From the NCBI GenBank assembly GCA_022497155.1, contig MU385746.1, positions 434,001 to 498,000 on the forward strand: 64,000 nt of DNA. The letters are read 5' to 3'. Positions 22,103-33,860 of the stretch are shown here, piece after piece. This DNA comes from Whalleya microplaca (Eukaryota > Ascomycota > Sordariomycetes > Xylariales > Xylariaceae). Numbering within the stretch: the first letter of the stretch is position 1; every line of letters starts with the position of its first letter. A program made the translations under genes and the position numbers. The notes beneath the pieces are model-generated. The model was not told where the DNA came from. It was given only the letters and a program-made list of their open reading frames with translations, and searched no databases.

Positions 22103-23498
22103 ATGGTTCCCCGCCATATCAAGACTGCCGGCCTCAAGGCTAACACCACAACCAGCCAGAAAGTGACAGACATCGTAAAAGGGGTGATTGATGACATTAG
22201 AGCAAATGGGGACCAAGCAGTGAGGTCGTACTCGGAGAAATTCGACAGGTGGTCGCCAACGTCATTCAAGCTATCAGAGGGCCAGATTCAAGAATGCATA
22301 TCGAAAGTTCCGGCGCAGACCATAGCAGATATCCAAGAGGCGCAGCGCAATGTTCGGGCATTTGCCGAAGCGCAACGGGCTAGTATCAAGGACTTCGAGA
22401 TCGAGATCCAACCAGGTGTGTTCCTAGGCCAGCGAAATAACCCCATCAGCACCGTAGGCGCGTACATCCCCGGCGGTCGGTACCCTCTGCTCGCGTCCGC
22501 GCACATGACGATCCTGACCGCGAAGGTGGCCGGCGTGAAGCACGTCATTGCGTGTACGCCTCCCATCGCCGGCCAGGTCCCAAACGCCACCGTTGCGGCG
22601 GCCTACTTCGCCGGCGCCGACGAGATTTTCCTGCTGGGAGGGACGCAGGCTATCGCTGCGATGGCCTTGGGCACCGAGACGATCAGGAAAGTCGATTTCA
22701 TTGCCGGGCCCGGCAACCCGTTCGTCGCGGAGGCGAAACGCCAACTCTTCGGCGAGATCGGGATCGACCTCCTCGCGGGACCCACGGAGGTTCTCATCGT
22801 CGCGGACGAGTTCGCGGATCCCTTTACCCTCGCGACCGACTTGCTGTCGCAAGCCGAACACGGGCCCGATTCTCCGGCCGTGCTGATCACGACGTCGGAG
22901 GAAGTCGGGCGCCAGACCATCACGTACGTCGATCAGATCTTGAAGAACATGCCCACGGCCGAGCTGGCGGGGACTTCCTGGCGGGACTACGGCGAGGTGG
23001 TTGTAGTGGACAGCCTCGACGAGGCCTACGAACTCGCCGACGTGTACTCCAGTGAGCACGTCCAGATCCTGACGCAGAATCCAAGGGAGGCTTTGGAGAA
23101 GATGCGCAACTACGGTTCGCTGTTCCTCGGTGAGAAGACTTGTGTCTCGTATGGTGATAAGGTAAGCATGTATCGTTCAACCTGTTTACCCCTTTTTTGT
23201 CTATATGATTTTGCATGAGGGAACCGACACTAATCTTCCCTTACAGTGTATCGGCACGAACCATGTGCTGCCGACACGAAAAGCAGGTAGGTACACGGGT
23301 GGGCTCTGGGTCGGCAAGTACCTCAAGACGCAGACGTACCAGGAGGTGGTCGACGAGAAGGCGAGCGGCGAGGTCGGACGGCTGTGTGCGCGTTGCTCGA
23401 GGGCAGAGAACTTTGAGGGGCATGCGAGATCGGGGGATCTGAGAGCGCATAAGTACCTGCAAGATGCACATTCTTGGATGGATGAAGCGAAGAAGTAA
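22103..23498 (+). CDS. histidinol-dehydrogenase-family enzyme, stand-alone
   Basis: An NAD-dependent, zinc-binding dehydrogenase of the HisD superfamily. Two exons, 22103-23161 and 23247-23498, join in phase to 436 residues. The ATG at 22103 (MVPRHIKTA) matches the family's N-terminus; an upstream in-frame GTG is ignored. Visible landmarks are AYIPGGRYPL, FIAGPGNPFVAEAKR, DLLAGPTEVL, AEHGPDSPA and GTNHVLPT. Fungal histidine synthesis normally uses the HisD domain of the trifunctional His4, so a separate copy is probably not the biosynthetic enzyme. The tail YTGGLWVGKYLKTQTYQEV resembles bacterial sulfopropanediol dehydrogenase (HpsN)-type relatives, which oxidise other 1,2-diols. The substrate assignment is therefore open. 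The gene body is clearly richer in G+C than its flanks. Confidence 0.88.
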
Positions 23499-26354
23499 GA
23501 TATGGGATAACAAATTCTGGACTGATTTACCGTCAGTATCATATCTAGCCGTTGACTTATATGATGGTTAAGCCAAGTAGTCTTCATGACCTATCATAAT
23601 ACTGGGTTATTCGCCAGACTGGGTACTGAGAACAGATGGTTGCAGTTCTTACAGAAGTTTTGCCTTGCAGCAGCTCCATTCACGGGTAAAGGGCCAACTA
23701 AAGCATACTTATGGATGAAGTGCGTTTGAAGATGATATTGATGTCGACTCCGGGGCGATGTCAGAGGCCCACGTGTAATTGTAGCCAATGCACAACGTGT
23801 CTTGTAGACGTTGCTCCATGATGCGGAGGGTAGAGAAGCTAGCCGCTGATCAACTATTCGTCATCTATCACCGATGGCATGTTCCCGGGAGAGCATAATA
23901 TGGATCCTGATAGTGATGCATGGAACTTCAGGAGTCATGTGTTACCTTCTTCGCCACATTTCAGGGGCCAAAGACTGGCCATACAGCTATCTAGAATGCT
24001 TTATGCATGTACACATGTTGAACAGGACCTGTGTGTTCGGTCCTAGTACGATGAGGTAATCGAGTTATTAATGAGAGACTCGCTCGGCATGCACGAAAGG
24101 GGCAGGAACAAGAAACTAAAAGTGAAGAAAATATTTATCTTCAACATATATATACCTTGAGATACCTTCATCTTCGATGTTCAAGCTTGAAAGCAGAAGT
24201 AATCATGTGTCGAATATGCAGTGCATGTGTGTGGTTAAGTGTTAGGCGTGACGTACATCAAGCTTAGGACATGTGGAAAACCTGTGACATCATGAGATTC
24301 ATTTTTGCTGCAAAATACAATGCACGAATGGCCTCAATGGTCCATCAAATACAAATTGGTAGGTAGGTGCTGCATAACTGGTAGGCACAAGGAAGTTGGG
24401 CGGTGGCCGTGGAAATATAACGCCTGCAATGGTTTGGGGGAAAGGGTTCATAAGTCTCAATAATTAAAGAGATGTCAATGGGTCATATAATAGCGATTAT
24501 CCCCCGGAGGTATACCGGCGCCCTGAAAAGGGACACACCACCTACCTCTGTGCGTAGGCTAGAGGCTGGCTACCTCGATGATGTCTTCCGGGTTGACAAA
24601 GCTTCCGAAGGGCTTTGGGATGGCTGACCTAACGATGCTGATCAGCAGAAGATGGATGGGGAGACCCAGGTGCCCGTCAACTTCCATCGATACACTATCC
24701 TTTTTTGCAATCTTCTATTCCTAGTTTTCTTTCTATTATAATTTGCGATATTCCAGCCTTGAAGCAGGCATGAAGTCTAGTAGGGAGCGCTTACCCTAGG
24801 CTGTGGCTGCGAGAAAGGTACATGCCGGCGCGATAACGAGTGCCTACTAAATTTCCTGGCATTTAGTATATTAGGATGTACTCATGTTTATGATATTAAA
24901 GTGCCCCCCAAGGTTGGCTGCCTGAAGAAGGAAGCAACGGTTCGAAACTACCCATCAGCACATTTCAACTAAGTTTTTACTCCCTTTCACTTATCTTTTA
25001 TTCTGCCATATCAGCGCACGGAGAATAAAACTCCAAGCTTGCCCAATTTATTTTCATACAGCTTATTAAGTTTTATCTTAAGTGAGCATATGTCAAGCCG
25101 TGGATTTTGATTCCCTGTTCGAGACGAGACTTCATTTTTCCTGAACTATATATGGAAAATATACTGGCCGTAGTCCATCTTAGGTTAATATTACAACATG
25201 ACTTGGTACACTGCTGGTGCGAATAGATAGTCTCTTATCATGTCAAAGCCCGGACGCTGAATATCACCAGATCTATTAAAATGCCACGAAGGCGTAGCTT
25301 CACTTGATTAAGCCTCCGTGCTGAATGTCAAATAGCAAAACAACATCTTGTCACTATAAGCGTGATCCAGAAAGCACACTGAAAACCCTGTACTTTCTCC
25401 GCAAACGTCTTCATTGTAGGCGTCTAGCCTTTGCGGTTGCAGATTATTTACTGTCTATGGTGAGCTTCTACAGTTGGCTTCTTGGTATCTGATTGCGTTA
25501 CTCCTCCTATTGCTGAGTCAAGTTGAGTCTCCACTGCTAGGCGATATCCCCTTGGGTGAAATAGATACAACCAGATTATAAGTAAAGTTTCATTCCGTTG
25601 CCAGCCCGTATAGTATTATCTTAGCGATGGTGTATTGCCCATGCAGACCAGTTCGTCGTGCCGATTACAATGGAGGGAAATACCCCTGGATTCCTAGCGA
25701 GATATTGGAATCTGAGTAGCATAATACGTTGTGAGGTTCGTATTATTACCTAAGCAGATGTCAAATCCTGCGGGATTCTTATGTAATAGAGTGCCTGATA
25801 CTGATGTTGTTACTCACGTAGTCTACAACAAGATTTTAACCTTATTGTTCAAGTCAAGTTCGCCATATCAGTACTTTTACCTTGTAGAGGGCGTAGAATA
25901 ATATACGAATTGGACATATGATGGTTTACAGCCCGATGCATGACGCATTTGTTGGCTTCACGTAACGATGATCAAACAGGTTATACTGGTTTCAGAATCA
26001 ATGTAATGAGGGTTGCGAGCGCAGTATGTAATTCATTTGCATACGAGTTATGATGTGTGAGAGAGCTGTAGAATGCAAACCCGTGACACTTCGTGATACT
26101 AAGGTTCGTGATGCCAAAACCACTAAGATTGCGCCACTGTAATAACATTTCTCCGATTTGTCATGTTACGCCCTACCTATCACCTTCACAGGTCTGCGTC
26201 GGTGCGATGAAAGGTACTTCATTTGTATCGCACATGAATGCAAGCTACCTACAGCTTTTCTCGAACCCCGCTCTGTGAACTACATCACAAGCAAGCAAAA
26301 CAATCACTCAAATCTACGACAATCAGTTTCTACTAGTATAGCCTCACAAACAGC
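23499..26354. other. 2.9-kb gene desert
   Basis: No coding frame above noise, no tRNA and no clear terminal repeats. A G+C-richer patch at about 24500-24700, including CCCCCGGAGGTATACCGGCG, stands out from its AT-rich surroundings and could be a fragment of something older. I could not identify it. Confidence 0.45.
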
Positions 26355-27575
26355 ATGGCTCCTAAGATCTTTCTGTGAGTAAGCTCGAAATCATGAAAAG
26401 CAGGCGAGGAAGCTAATTATATGTAGTACCGGCGCTACCGGTTTGTGGCCAGGCTACACTCTCCCTCATCACGAGGATTCTTCTGGCTGAACTGTGACCT
26501 TAGGCTTCATTGGCGGCGATGCCCTCTACGCACTAAGCCAATCACACCCGGAGTACGAGTTCACCCTGCTCGTACGCAATGAAGAGCGAGGCGCGCTAGT
26601 AGCGGCGGCCTACCCCAACGCCCGCCTCGTCTACGGCACCCTCGACGACGCGGAGGTGATCGAGAAGGCGGCCGCCGAAGCAGACGTCGTAGTCCGTACG
26701 TGCTTGATCTATCTGCCTACCTACCCTTCGAAGACACATATGACATCCCCTGACCGCACGCAGACACGGCCGACTCCGCCGACAACCAGCCCTCGGCACG
26801 CGCAATCGCCAAGGGCCTATCGGCGGGGCACACGGCCGCCAAGCCGGGGTACTGGATCCACGTGTGCGGAACCGGTCTGCTAACCTGGTACGACCGCGCG
26901 CACGCGCGGTACGGACAGGCGCCTCTGGCCTCGCAGCGGTACCACGACATCGAGGACGTGTCGCGGATCACGACGCTCCCGCACGAGGCGGCGCACCGGC
27001 CCGTCGACGAGATTGTGCTCGCGGCCAACACACTCCCAGGTGGAGGAGTGCGCACGCTGATCGTGGGCCCGCCGACGATCTACGGCACGGGGCGCGGGCC
27101 GGGCAACGCGCGCAGCGTGCAGGTGCCGAAGCTGATCGGCCGCACGCTGCAAGACGGCGCCGCGCCCGTGCTGGCGCCGGGCCTGACCGAGTGGGACCAC
27201 GTGTACATCGCGGACCTGGGGCGGTTCTTCGTGCTGGCCGTGGAGGCGGCGCTGGATCCGGCGAGGAACGGTAATCCCGAGATCTTCGGCCCGCGGGCGT
27301 ATTTCTTCGCCGAGAGCGGCGCGCATAGGTGGAGCGACGTGGCGACGTGGATCGCGGAGGAGGCGGCGAAGCAGGGCCTGTTGCCGGAGGCGAAGACGAA
27401 GGAGTTCAGTGACCCGGCACAGCTGGGGATTCATTCGCTGGGGCTCAATTCGAAGAGTGTGGCGGCGAGGGCGAGGAAGTATTTGGGCTGGGAACCGAGC
27501 AGCGATAGCCCGAGCTTGAAGGACGAGATGCCCTCTGCGGTGGCTATTGAGGCAAAGAGACTAGGTAAGGCGTAA
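26355..27575 (+). CDS. extended SDR / NAD-dependent epimerase-dehydratase-like
   Basis: A Rossmann-fold nucleotide-binding protein of the epimerase/NmrA-like group. Four exons are inferred: 26355-26374 (20 nt), 26427-26440 (14 nt), 26504-26695 and 26764-27575. The phases close to 345 residues. The two micro-exons assemble the dinucleotide site TGATGFIGG at residues 8-16, right after MAPKIFL. Next come FTLLVRN, YGTLDDAEVIEKAAAEADVVV, and a later half with VRTLIVGPPTIYG, typical of extended SDRs. The usual YxxxK catalytic pair is not obvious, so the enzyme may be a reductase or a regulator-like member. It converges on the GH36 gene with 135 bp between stop codons. The body is strongly G+C-rich. 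Confidence 0.85.
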
Positions 27576-27710
27576 AGTGAAGGTGTTGTAATCAGAGAAG
27601 ATAAGTATTGACCAATATCATGAATGTTCAATCTATTCCATATGCAATGTCTAATAGAGCTAAGCCCTAGATTGATTGATAAGAACCTTGACGCCATCCA
27701 TGCCACGTAA

Positions 27711-30646
27711 CTACGGGTACTCAATATCGAAGTATACCTTGACTTCAACTTCATTGCTCCACCCGGCCTCTAGGCCCATCTCCTTCCACGCCGTCTCGGC
27801 ATCAATGCTGAGCACATGAGGATCCGCTTTATTCACAGTGACTGTGTGCATTGGGATCGTTTGTCCCTGGATAGTGACCATAAAGTCACGTTCGATCGAC
27901 ATGTCGGGAAGACTCGAGATATACACTCCTTAACTTGAGTTAGTCTTGTTATTTCATTCTCTTTTTTTTTACGTAAGGTGGGATATCTTACCTAGGACGC
28001 CTAAAGCCTTGAGGCGCGTGTCCAAGAACACTTTACCAGTATGAAGAAACTCGAAGTCGTTGGCAGTAATTGCGGCAGCTCCAGTCATCTTCTCGATGAG
28101 GCCGAGATTGGCCGTATAAACTCTGACGTTTGTCTCGCTATCGAATTGGGTCAGAGGGAAAGCTGTGAAGATGTCGTAGTCTCTGACATCCAACCGCACC
28201 GCAAGAAGTGTGGCCAGGGAACTGGGATGTAGCACTGGGGTTACAACGCCACTGCGATGTGACCGTACGACATATTTTATTGAAGAGACCACTCCTGGAA
28301 AGCGAGAAAGGGGGATGAGCTCTCTCAAGGCCTGCTTGGAGGTGTTGAAAAGGCCGAGCATTGGGGTTCCGGTCACAGCTCTTCCATGATAGCTTCCAAC
28401 CTTGAGGATTGTGGACTCCCCGAACGAGTTGTATGCGTCAATGCTTCGTCCCAGTACGCTGGGCCGGAAGATGACTGTCTTCCCTCGGGGTGTTGGTCCC
28501 GTCATCTGGCTGATTAGATCGAATTTGTGTTTCCCGGGAATATCGGTAATGTAAATCGGGCCGCCGCTGAGGCAACGCGCTGCAGCGTGGAAACCCCCAA
28601 ATTCGTGGTCAGTTTGAAACATGTCCCAGTCGGGCAGAATATTCAGGTACTGCGTTAGGAGGGTGTTGTGTGCATTAGCCCAAAGATGCCATGCATGAGA
28701 ATCTGGGGCGTCTGGGAAGAAATCATCAGAATTCCGCACAACAATGGCCGGCCTATTGCGTGGCAACTGCTCGCGAAATAGGAGCTGCGGCGCTTGAGAC
28801 ATGCACGAAATAGCCTTGATACTGAAATGTTTCAAGGCTGAGATCACCCAGGTATCGAGATATGTACTGGTAAGCTCGCGACGGTCCTTGGGCGAGGACC
28901 ACGTGTCTATCATGTACTGGACGTCAGTCTTGACACCATCAATACCACTATCCGACAGGAATCGATAGAAGTCATCGTAGAACTTTGCTACGTCTTCTTT
29001 CGCAATGACCGTTATGGGACCATTGAGTTCCGAGTTATTTCGGTCTAGCTGCGTTGTTTTATAAGTCTTTGCGAGGTCACCACTGCTCGAGATACCACCC
29101 CAGTATCCAAGTAAAGCATGCCAAACTGCGACATGTTGAACACTTGGATGCGCAGACCGAATGCGAGAGACTGTGTCTTTGAGCCCCTTGGGAAATGCGT
29201 TTGGTTCTGCCTCAAACCCCTTCCATCCATATTGATATTGATCTTGGCCTTGATAGTCAATATCTTGCCAATTGTCGTCTATGACTAGGCTGCTGATGTT
29301 AATGTGATTCTTCGCTAGTGAGCCAACAGCGTTGAAGACCTTCTCGTCAGTTAAGCGTTGTCCTAGAGCATTCCAAGTACCTAGTGATAAGTTAACCTAA
29401 AAGGGGCTCAAACAAGATGATACGAATGTGCTTACAATATCCTAATCCGTCGTACCAATTCTCCATCCACTCGGGCCTGATATCGTCACTCACACCTTTT
29501 AACCCTTGAGCTAGTTTATCGTCATCTTTTCTAGTGGCGAGGGTGACATTCCGTGCATGGTACATCACCGCTGCGATAGTGCTCTCAAAGGTATTACCAA
29601 CAGCAGCCAGCACCAAACCAGATGATTGATGGTCATCATCGTTACGAATCTAGGCGTTAGGCGTGAGAATCAGCTCACTAGACAGATGGTTTCGTGTTTT
29701 CCACTTACATGTAGCTGCACCGAATGGGAACTTGAACTGCGGAAGAGCGTCATTACATTCCCAGCACCGCTGATTCCTAGCAAAACAAGATGCTTTCCTT
29801 GATCATTAAAAAATGAACACATCACAGCATCCTTGTCCAAACTGAATTGTGTCCCACCCTGTCTTGGTCCCAACCATGGCGATGCATGGCGAACAAGAGC
29901 AAAGTACCTATGATCAGTCAGCCACATGATTATGAAAATCCCGTACCCATCAGTATTTTCAGGAGATGGACAGGAGGCAGTACTACTTACCGTAGGGCAC
30001 CACCCCAAGGGGTTCCAAGTTCTACATCAGCATAGGCCGAGTGATCGTCATCAGCTGGACCAATACTGGCTTCTACAGTCCAGAGTTCGGTCCGTGGAAC
30101 CTGACTCGCTGCCCCCCTAACTTTCAAGTCGGGATTCAAACCTTGGATTATGCTGGAGAGTTCACTTTGCTGTTTGTTCCGAAGCTGCTCCGGGTTGATC
30201 ACGACAACTCCATCCGCGATACCTTGTTCCTCGCAAACCCAATTCCAAGTTTGGTCAGGGCCGTTACGGAATTTCAGAGTGAAGCGCCAGGGCGAAGAGA
30301 CAGATATGCGAGATTGGAAGTACAGAAGCGTATTTGAGGTGCTGGCGGCCTGCAGTGAAAACGGGGAATCGCCATGAGAAACGGGCGATAGTAGCTTCTC
30401 TTCCCACTCGCTGCCAGTAGAGCAATGCCAAATAGCAACCTCCCAAGGGTCTCCAGCATGTGTCTCCTCGACTTCTAGGAGAGCGACGAAATCAACTGCA
30501 TCATGCTTGAGCTGGGTCACCTGCCCAAGAGGTGGATAACTTGATATAGTAGGGCTCATCTCGCTGACTGGTGCAACAGGAATCTGTGGCTTCGAAGCAC
30601 AGATGGTATGAGACTCAGCACCGATATCATGATCATGTTCAGCCAT
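27711..30646 (-). CDS. GH36 alpha-galactosidase / raffinose-synthase-like (Sip1 type)
   Basis: A retaining glycoside hydrolase or galactosyltransferase of family 36, acting on alpha-galactosides such as raffinose. The ATG at 30646 (MAEHDHDIG) starts a long N-terminal beta domain. The catalytic domain runs through WYDGLGYC, DDNWQDIDYQ, AVWHALLGYWGG and GIDGVKTDVQ, where Asp (minus strand 28925-28923) is the expected nucleophile. IVVRNSDDFFPD carries the expected acid/base Asp, followed by HAAARCLSGGPIYITD. The last intron (near 28000-27940) joins the C-terminal beta domain (GVYISSLPDMS to FDIEYP, stop at 27711). Introns near 30000, 29900, 29690 and 29420 are visible but not placed to the base. 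There is no signal peptide at the chosen start, suggesting an intracellular enzyme. Fungal members are named Sip1/raffinose synthase by homology; activity is not shown by sequence. Confidence 0.88.
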
Positions 30647-31289
30647 AGACAGACAATAGGTACCTAACACAGTTTAAATGAGAGAGTATTATGCGGTCTA
30701 TTGAACAGGTGGTAATAATTATGTAAGAGAAACTGAGGACTCTTCAAGCGATCGTTATCGCTTCTGGGGAAACTGCGAGGTTAACATAACTCAGACGTGC
30801 TCGGTTAAGAAGACAAAGACACATAAAACGGAGTTGAAGCACTCGGTTGTATTCGGTACTGCCCGTACAGATTATCTTGTGAAGCTCTGGCCAGCACCTG
30901 GCATTTGTGCGGTGCATGCATACCTTATGTAAGGCACACATGTACGGAATACACAGACAGTGGAAGCGAGCCTATAAGGAAGTCGGGTATACATATTGGC
31001 CAATCAACGGCTGATTATTTATCACAACCGGCGGCACCGCCACATCCAGCCACAGGTAACAGCATCGAGCCGGGAATTGCGTGAGGCTCAACAGCGATCC
31101 ACCGGGCCGGACCAGGATTTGCGACAGCTGATTGGATGCAGGCCCAGCCGGAACAGACAGACACCCAGACGCCTCAGGCCAACCCAAAATTTGAGCTCTC
31201 GAGCCGAAACTCACCACCCGTCCTGCCGCCCAAGAATTTCCCATCAAAACCGCTCATTCCCTGTTTCCGCCTCCACAACCCGACACCAA
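30647..31289. promoter_or_regulatory. divergent promoter region, GH36 and MPP-beta
   Basis: A 640-bp spacer between two genes facing apart. It has CCAAT-type motifs at about 30999 (GGCCAATCAACGG) and 31129 (GATTGGATG, reverse). A CT-rich, C-rich stretch precedes the MPP start. No element has been proven. Confidence 0.4.
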
Positions 31290-32970
31290 ATGGCGTCTAG
31301 GAGACTCGCTCTTAACCTCGCGCAGGGCGTGCGCAGCCGTGCTGCCAATTCCGCCATCCGACCATTGCGCAGAGGCTTCGCTTCGCCCGTGACGTCTCCC
31401 GTTGGCGCGAAGACACAGTCGACGACGCTGAAGAATGGCCTGACGGTAAGCCGAAGTCTCTTCCCAGAGGGCCAATTGGGCCAATTCGAGCCCATGGGTT
31501 ACTATCAAGTCCCGTTCTAACCGTGGTTGTGAAGATTGCGACCGAGTACTCCCCCTGGGCCCAGACTTCGACTGTCGGCGTTTGGATCGATGCTGGTTCG
31601 AGAGCCGAGACCGACGAGACCAATGGAACCGCGCACTTCCTAGAACATCTTGCCTTCAAGGTATCGATCATCACACGCAGCGACTCAAGGATAGCCTGCT
31701 CATGACATCATTAGGGCACACAAAAGCGAACACAGCAGCAATTAGAACTTGAGATCGAGAACATGGGTGGCCACCTCAATGCCTACACTTCCGTGCGTGA
31801 AATACGATTCATATTACCAGAAAGACATTTGTTAACGTTCAGATAGCGTGAGAACACTGTCTACTTCTCCAGAGCATTCAACTCCGATGTACCCCAGTGC
31901 GTCGACATCCTCGCCGATATCCTCCAAAACTCCAAGCTTGAGCCCTCAGCGATCGAACGGGAACGAGACGTAATTCTCCGTGAATCAGAAGAGGTTGAGA
32001 AGCAGTTAGACGAGGTTGTCTTCGACCATCTCCACGCCACCGCATATGCGCACCAGCCTTTAGGCCGCACCATCCTAGGTCCCCGAGAGAACATCCGCGA
32101 CATCACACGAACGGAACTCACCAACTACATCAAGAACAACTACGCGGCCGACCGCATGGTCCTTGTTGGTGCTGGTGGTGTCCCTCACGAGAAGCTTGTA
32201 GAGCTGGCTGAGAAGAACTTCTCAAAGTTACCTCTAACATCTCCCCACAACCAAGCCTACACACTCTCTAAGCAGAAGCCCAACTTCATTGGCTCCGAGG
32301 TCCGAATTCGCGATGACACCATCCCCTCGGCCCATATTGCGCTTGCTGTTGAGGGCGTAAGCTGGAACGATGATGACTACTTCACTGGCTTGGTCACTCA
32401 GGCCATCGTGGGCAACTACGACAAGGCTATGGGTAGTGCCCCTCACCAAGGCAGCAAGCTCAGCTCATTCGTGCACCAAAACGACCTGGCCAACAGCTTC
32501 ATGAGCTTCTCGACAAGTTATAGCGACACAGGGTAAGCTCATTTCAAACGCATTATCTCACATTTTGTTCTAATATTTATAGTCTTTGGGGTATCTATCT
32601 GGTCAGCGACAAGCTCACTAGTCTGGATGATTTGGTCCACTTTACCCTTCGAGAATGGTCCCGACTTTCAAGCAACGTCACGGAGGCCGAGGTGGAGCGA
32701 GCGAAGGCCCAGCTAAAGGCCTCCATCCTCCTATCTCTCGACAGCACATCAGCCGTTGCCGAGGACATCGGCCGACAGATCGTCACCACCGGCCGGCGGA
32801 TGAACCCGGGCGAGATCGAGCGCATCATCGACAACATCACCGAGAAGGACGTAATGGACTTCGCCAACCGGAAACTGTGGGACCAGGACGTGGCCATCAG
32901 CGCCGTGGGCAGCATCGAGGGCTTACTCGACTACCAAAGGGTGAGGAACGACATGAGCCGGAATTTCTAG
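31290..32970 (+). CDS. MAS1: mitochondrial processing peptidase, beta subunit
   Basis: The M16 metallopeptidase subunit that removes presequences from imported mitochondrial proteins in the matrix. In Neurospora the same protein also serves as core protein I of complex III. Five exons, 31290-31445, 31535-31660, 31715-31792, 31847-32532 and 32583-32970, close in phase to 477 residues, the normal family length. The N-terminus is an Arg-rich presequence. The inverse zinc motif HFLEH is at about residues 86-90, with the downstream glutamate region [27 protein letters not shown] is the expected glycine-rich loop area. The C-terminal half ([25 protein letters not shown]) is intact. No defect was seen. 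Confidence 0.95.
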
Positions 32971-33860
32971 ACGGGGGGTTGGCTTGCTTGGGATGATGGG
33001 CGGTGATGGTGGTTCGTTAGGAAAAAGAAACACTGGTCATTAGAGTGTATCAAGATACCGCACACTTAGTTGTACCATACAGATTTTTTTCTTGCCTGTT
33101 AGATCCCCTCTAATGACCTAGAAGAAGTGAAATTTTCGCAGCACTTGTCTATATACGTTGCTACTTCGGATGAATGTCGCCACTGAACTTTGAGTGCTTC
33201 GCAGTGCAAAAACTAAGCCATTGCTATCCCCCATATTATTTCTATATTGCTAGTCTTTTTCTCATTCAAGCACAACTCTCTTGGGCATAAGGAGGCGTCA
33301 TAGCTGTAGCAAGTCGCAGAGAAGAAGTATTGTCCTTACATCAGTGTAATATCGAGGTGGTATATCTACGCTTTAATTATCTACTTGGGATGATCCTAAA
33401 TAAGATCCTCATCCTGATAGGAGTCGTTAGGGTACCTAAAAGAAAAGCTCGCGTAAGTTGTGGTATGTCAAAAAGTTTATTATAGGTAAGCAGATTGTAA
33501 TACAGTTGCAAGCTCACTGTGTTTATGTGATATAAGAGAAGAGAGGAGCAGTTAGCAACTCATTATCTTATCGAAGAATTCCCTATCTAAACATGGACGA
33601 AAGCCAATATACAGAGGATAGCCTATTATTGATCAAAATCTGGCCAGAGGATTAACAGTTGCTCTTGCTGATGAGACTACATCAGCTGAGTCACTATTGA
33701 GCTCGGCTTCCTCGCACGGACGGCGCTCCAACAGATATATTAATAGCCAAAAGATAATATGTTTCAAATTCTATGGAGGTATCATCGCTTCATAACCAAT
33801 GTAGATGTACAGATATAAATACATACAGCACAGTAAATGGGACATCCGTCACCCAAGACT
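32971..33860. other. intergenic with a MITE-end fragment
   Basis: AT-rich spacer between MPP-beta and the unknown protein. It holds a degenerate MITE terminus at 33249-33313 and otherwise nothing recognised. Confidence 0.5.
33249..33313. repeat. degenerate solo MITE terminus
   Basis: CTAGTCTTTTTCTC..CTCTTGGGCATAAGGAGGCG followed by TCATAGCTGTAGCAAG aligns, with about a quarter of positions changed, to the right end of the MITE at 38374-38862 (ACTAGGGTTTTTTACTAG..CTCTGGGCGTGAGGAGGCG, then TAATAGCCATAGCAAG). Changes are mostly C-to-T or G-to-A, as RIP or deamination would cause. No clear left end was found. Confidence 0.55.

Noticed and set aside
22288..23216. Long antisense and alternative-frame proteins over the dehydrogenase
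   Set aside because: G+C-rich coding DNA leaves other frames open. Only the main frame has family motifs.
24890..24990. GGTTCGAAACT motif resembling a tRNA T-loop
   Set aside because: The flanking bases do not form a T-stem, and no acceptor, D or anticodon arm could be drawn.
26864..27434. Arg/Ala/Gly-rich frames over the SDR gene
   Set aside because: Shadows of the G+C-rich exon 4; low-complexity composition.
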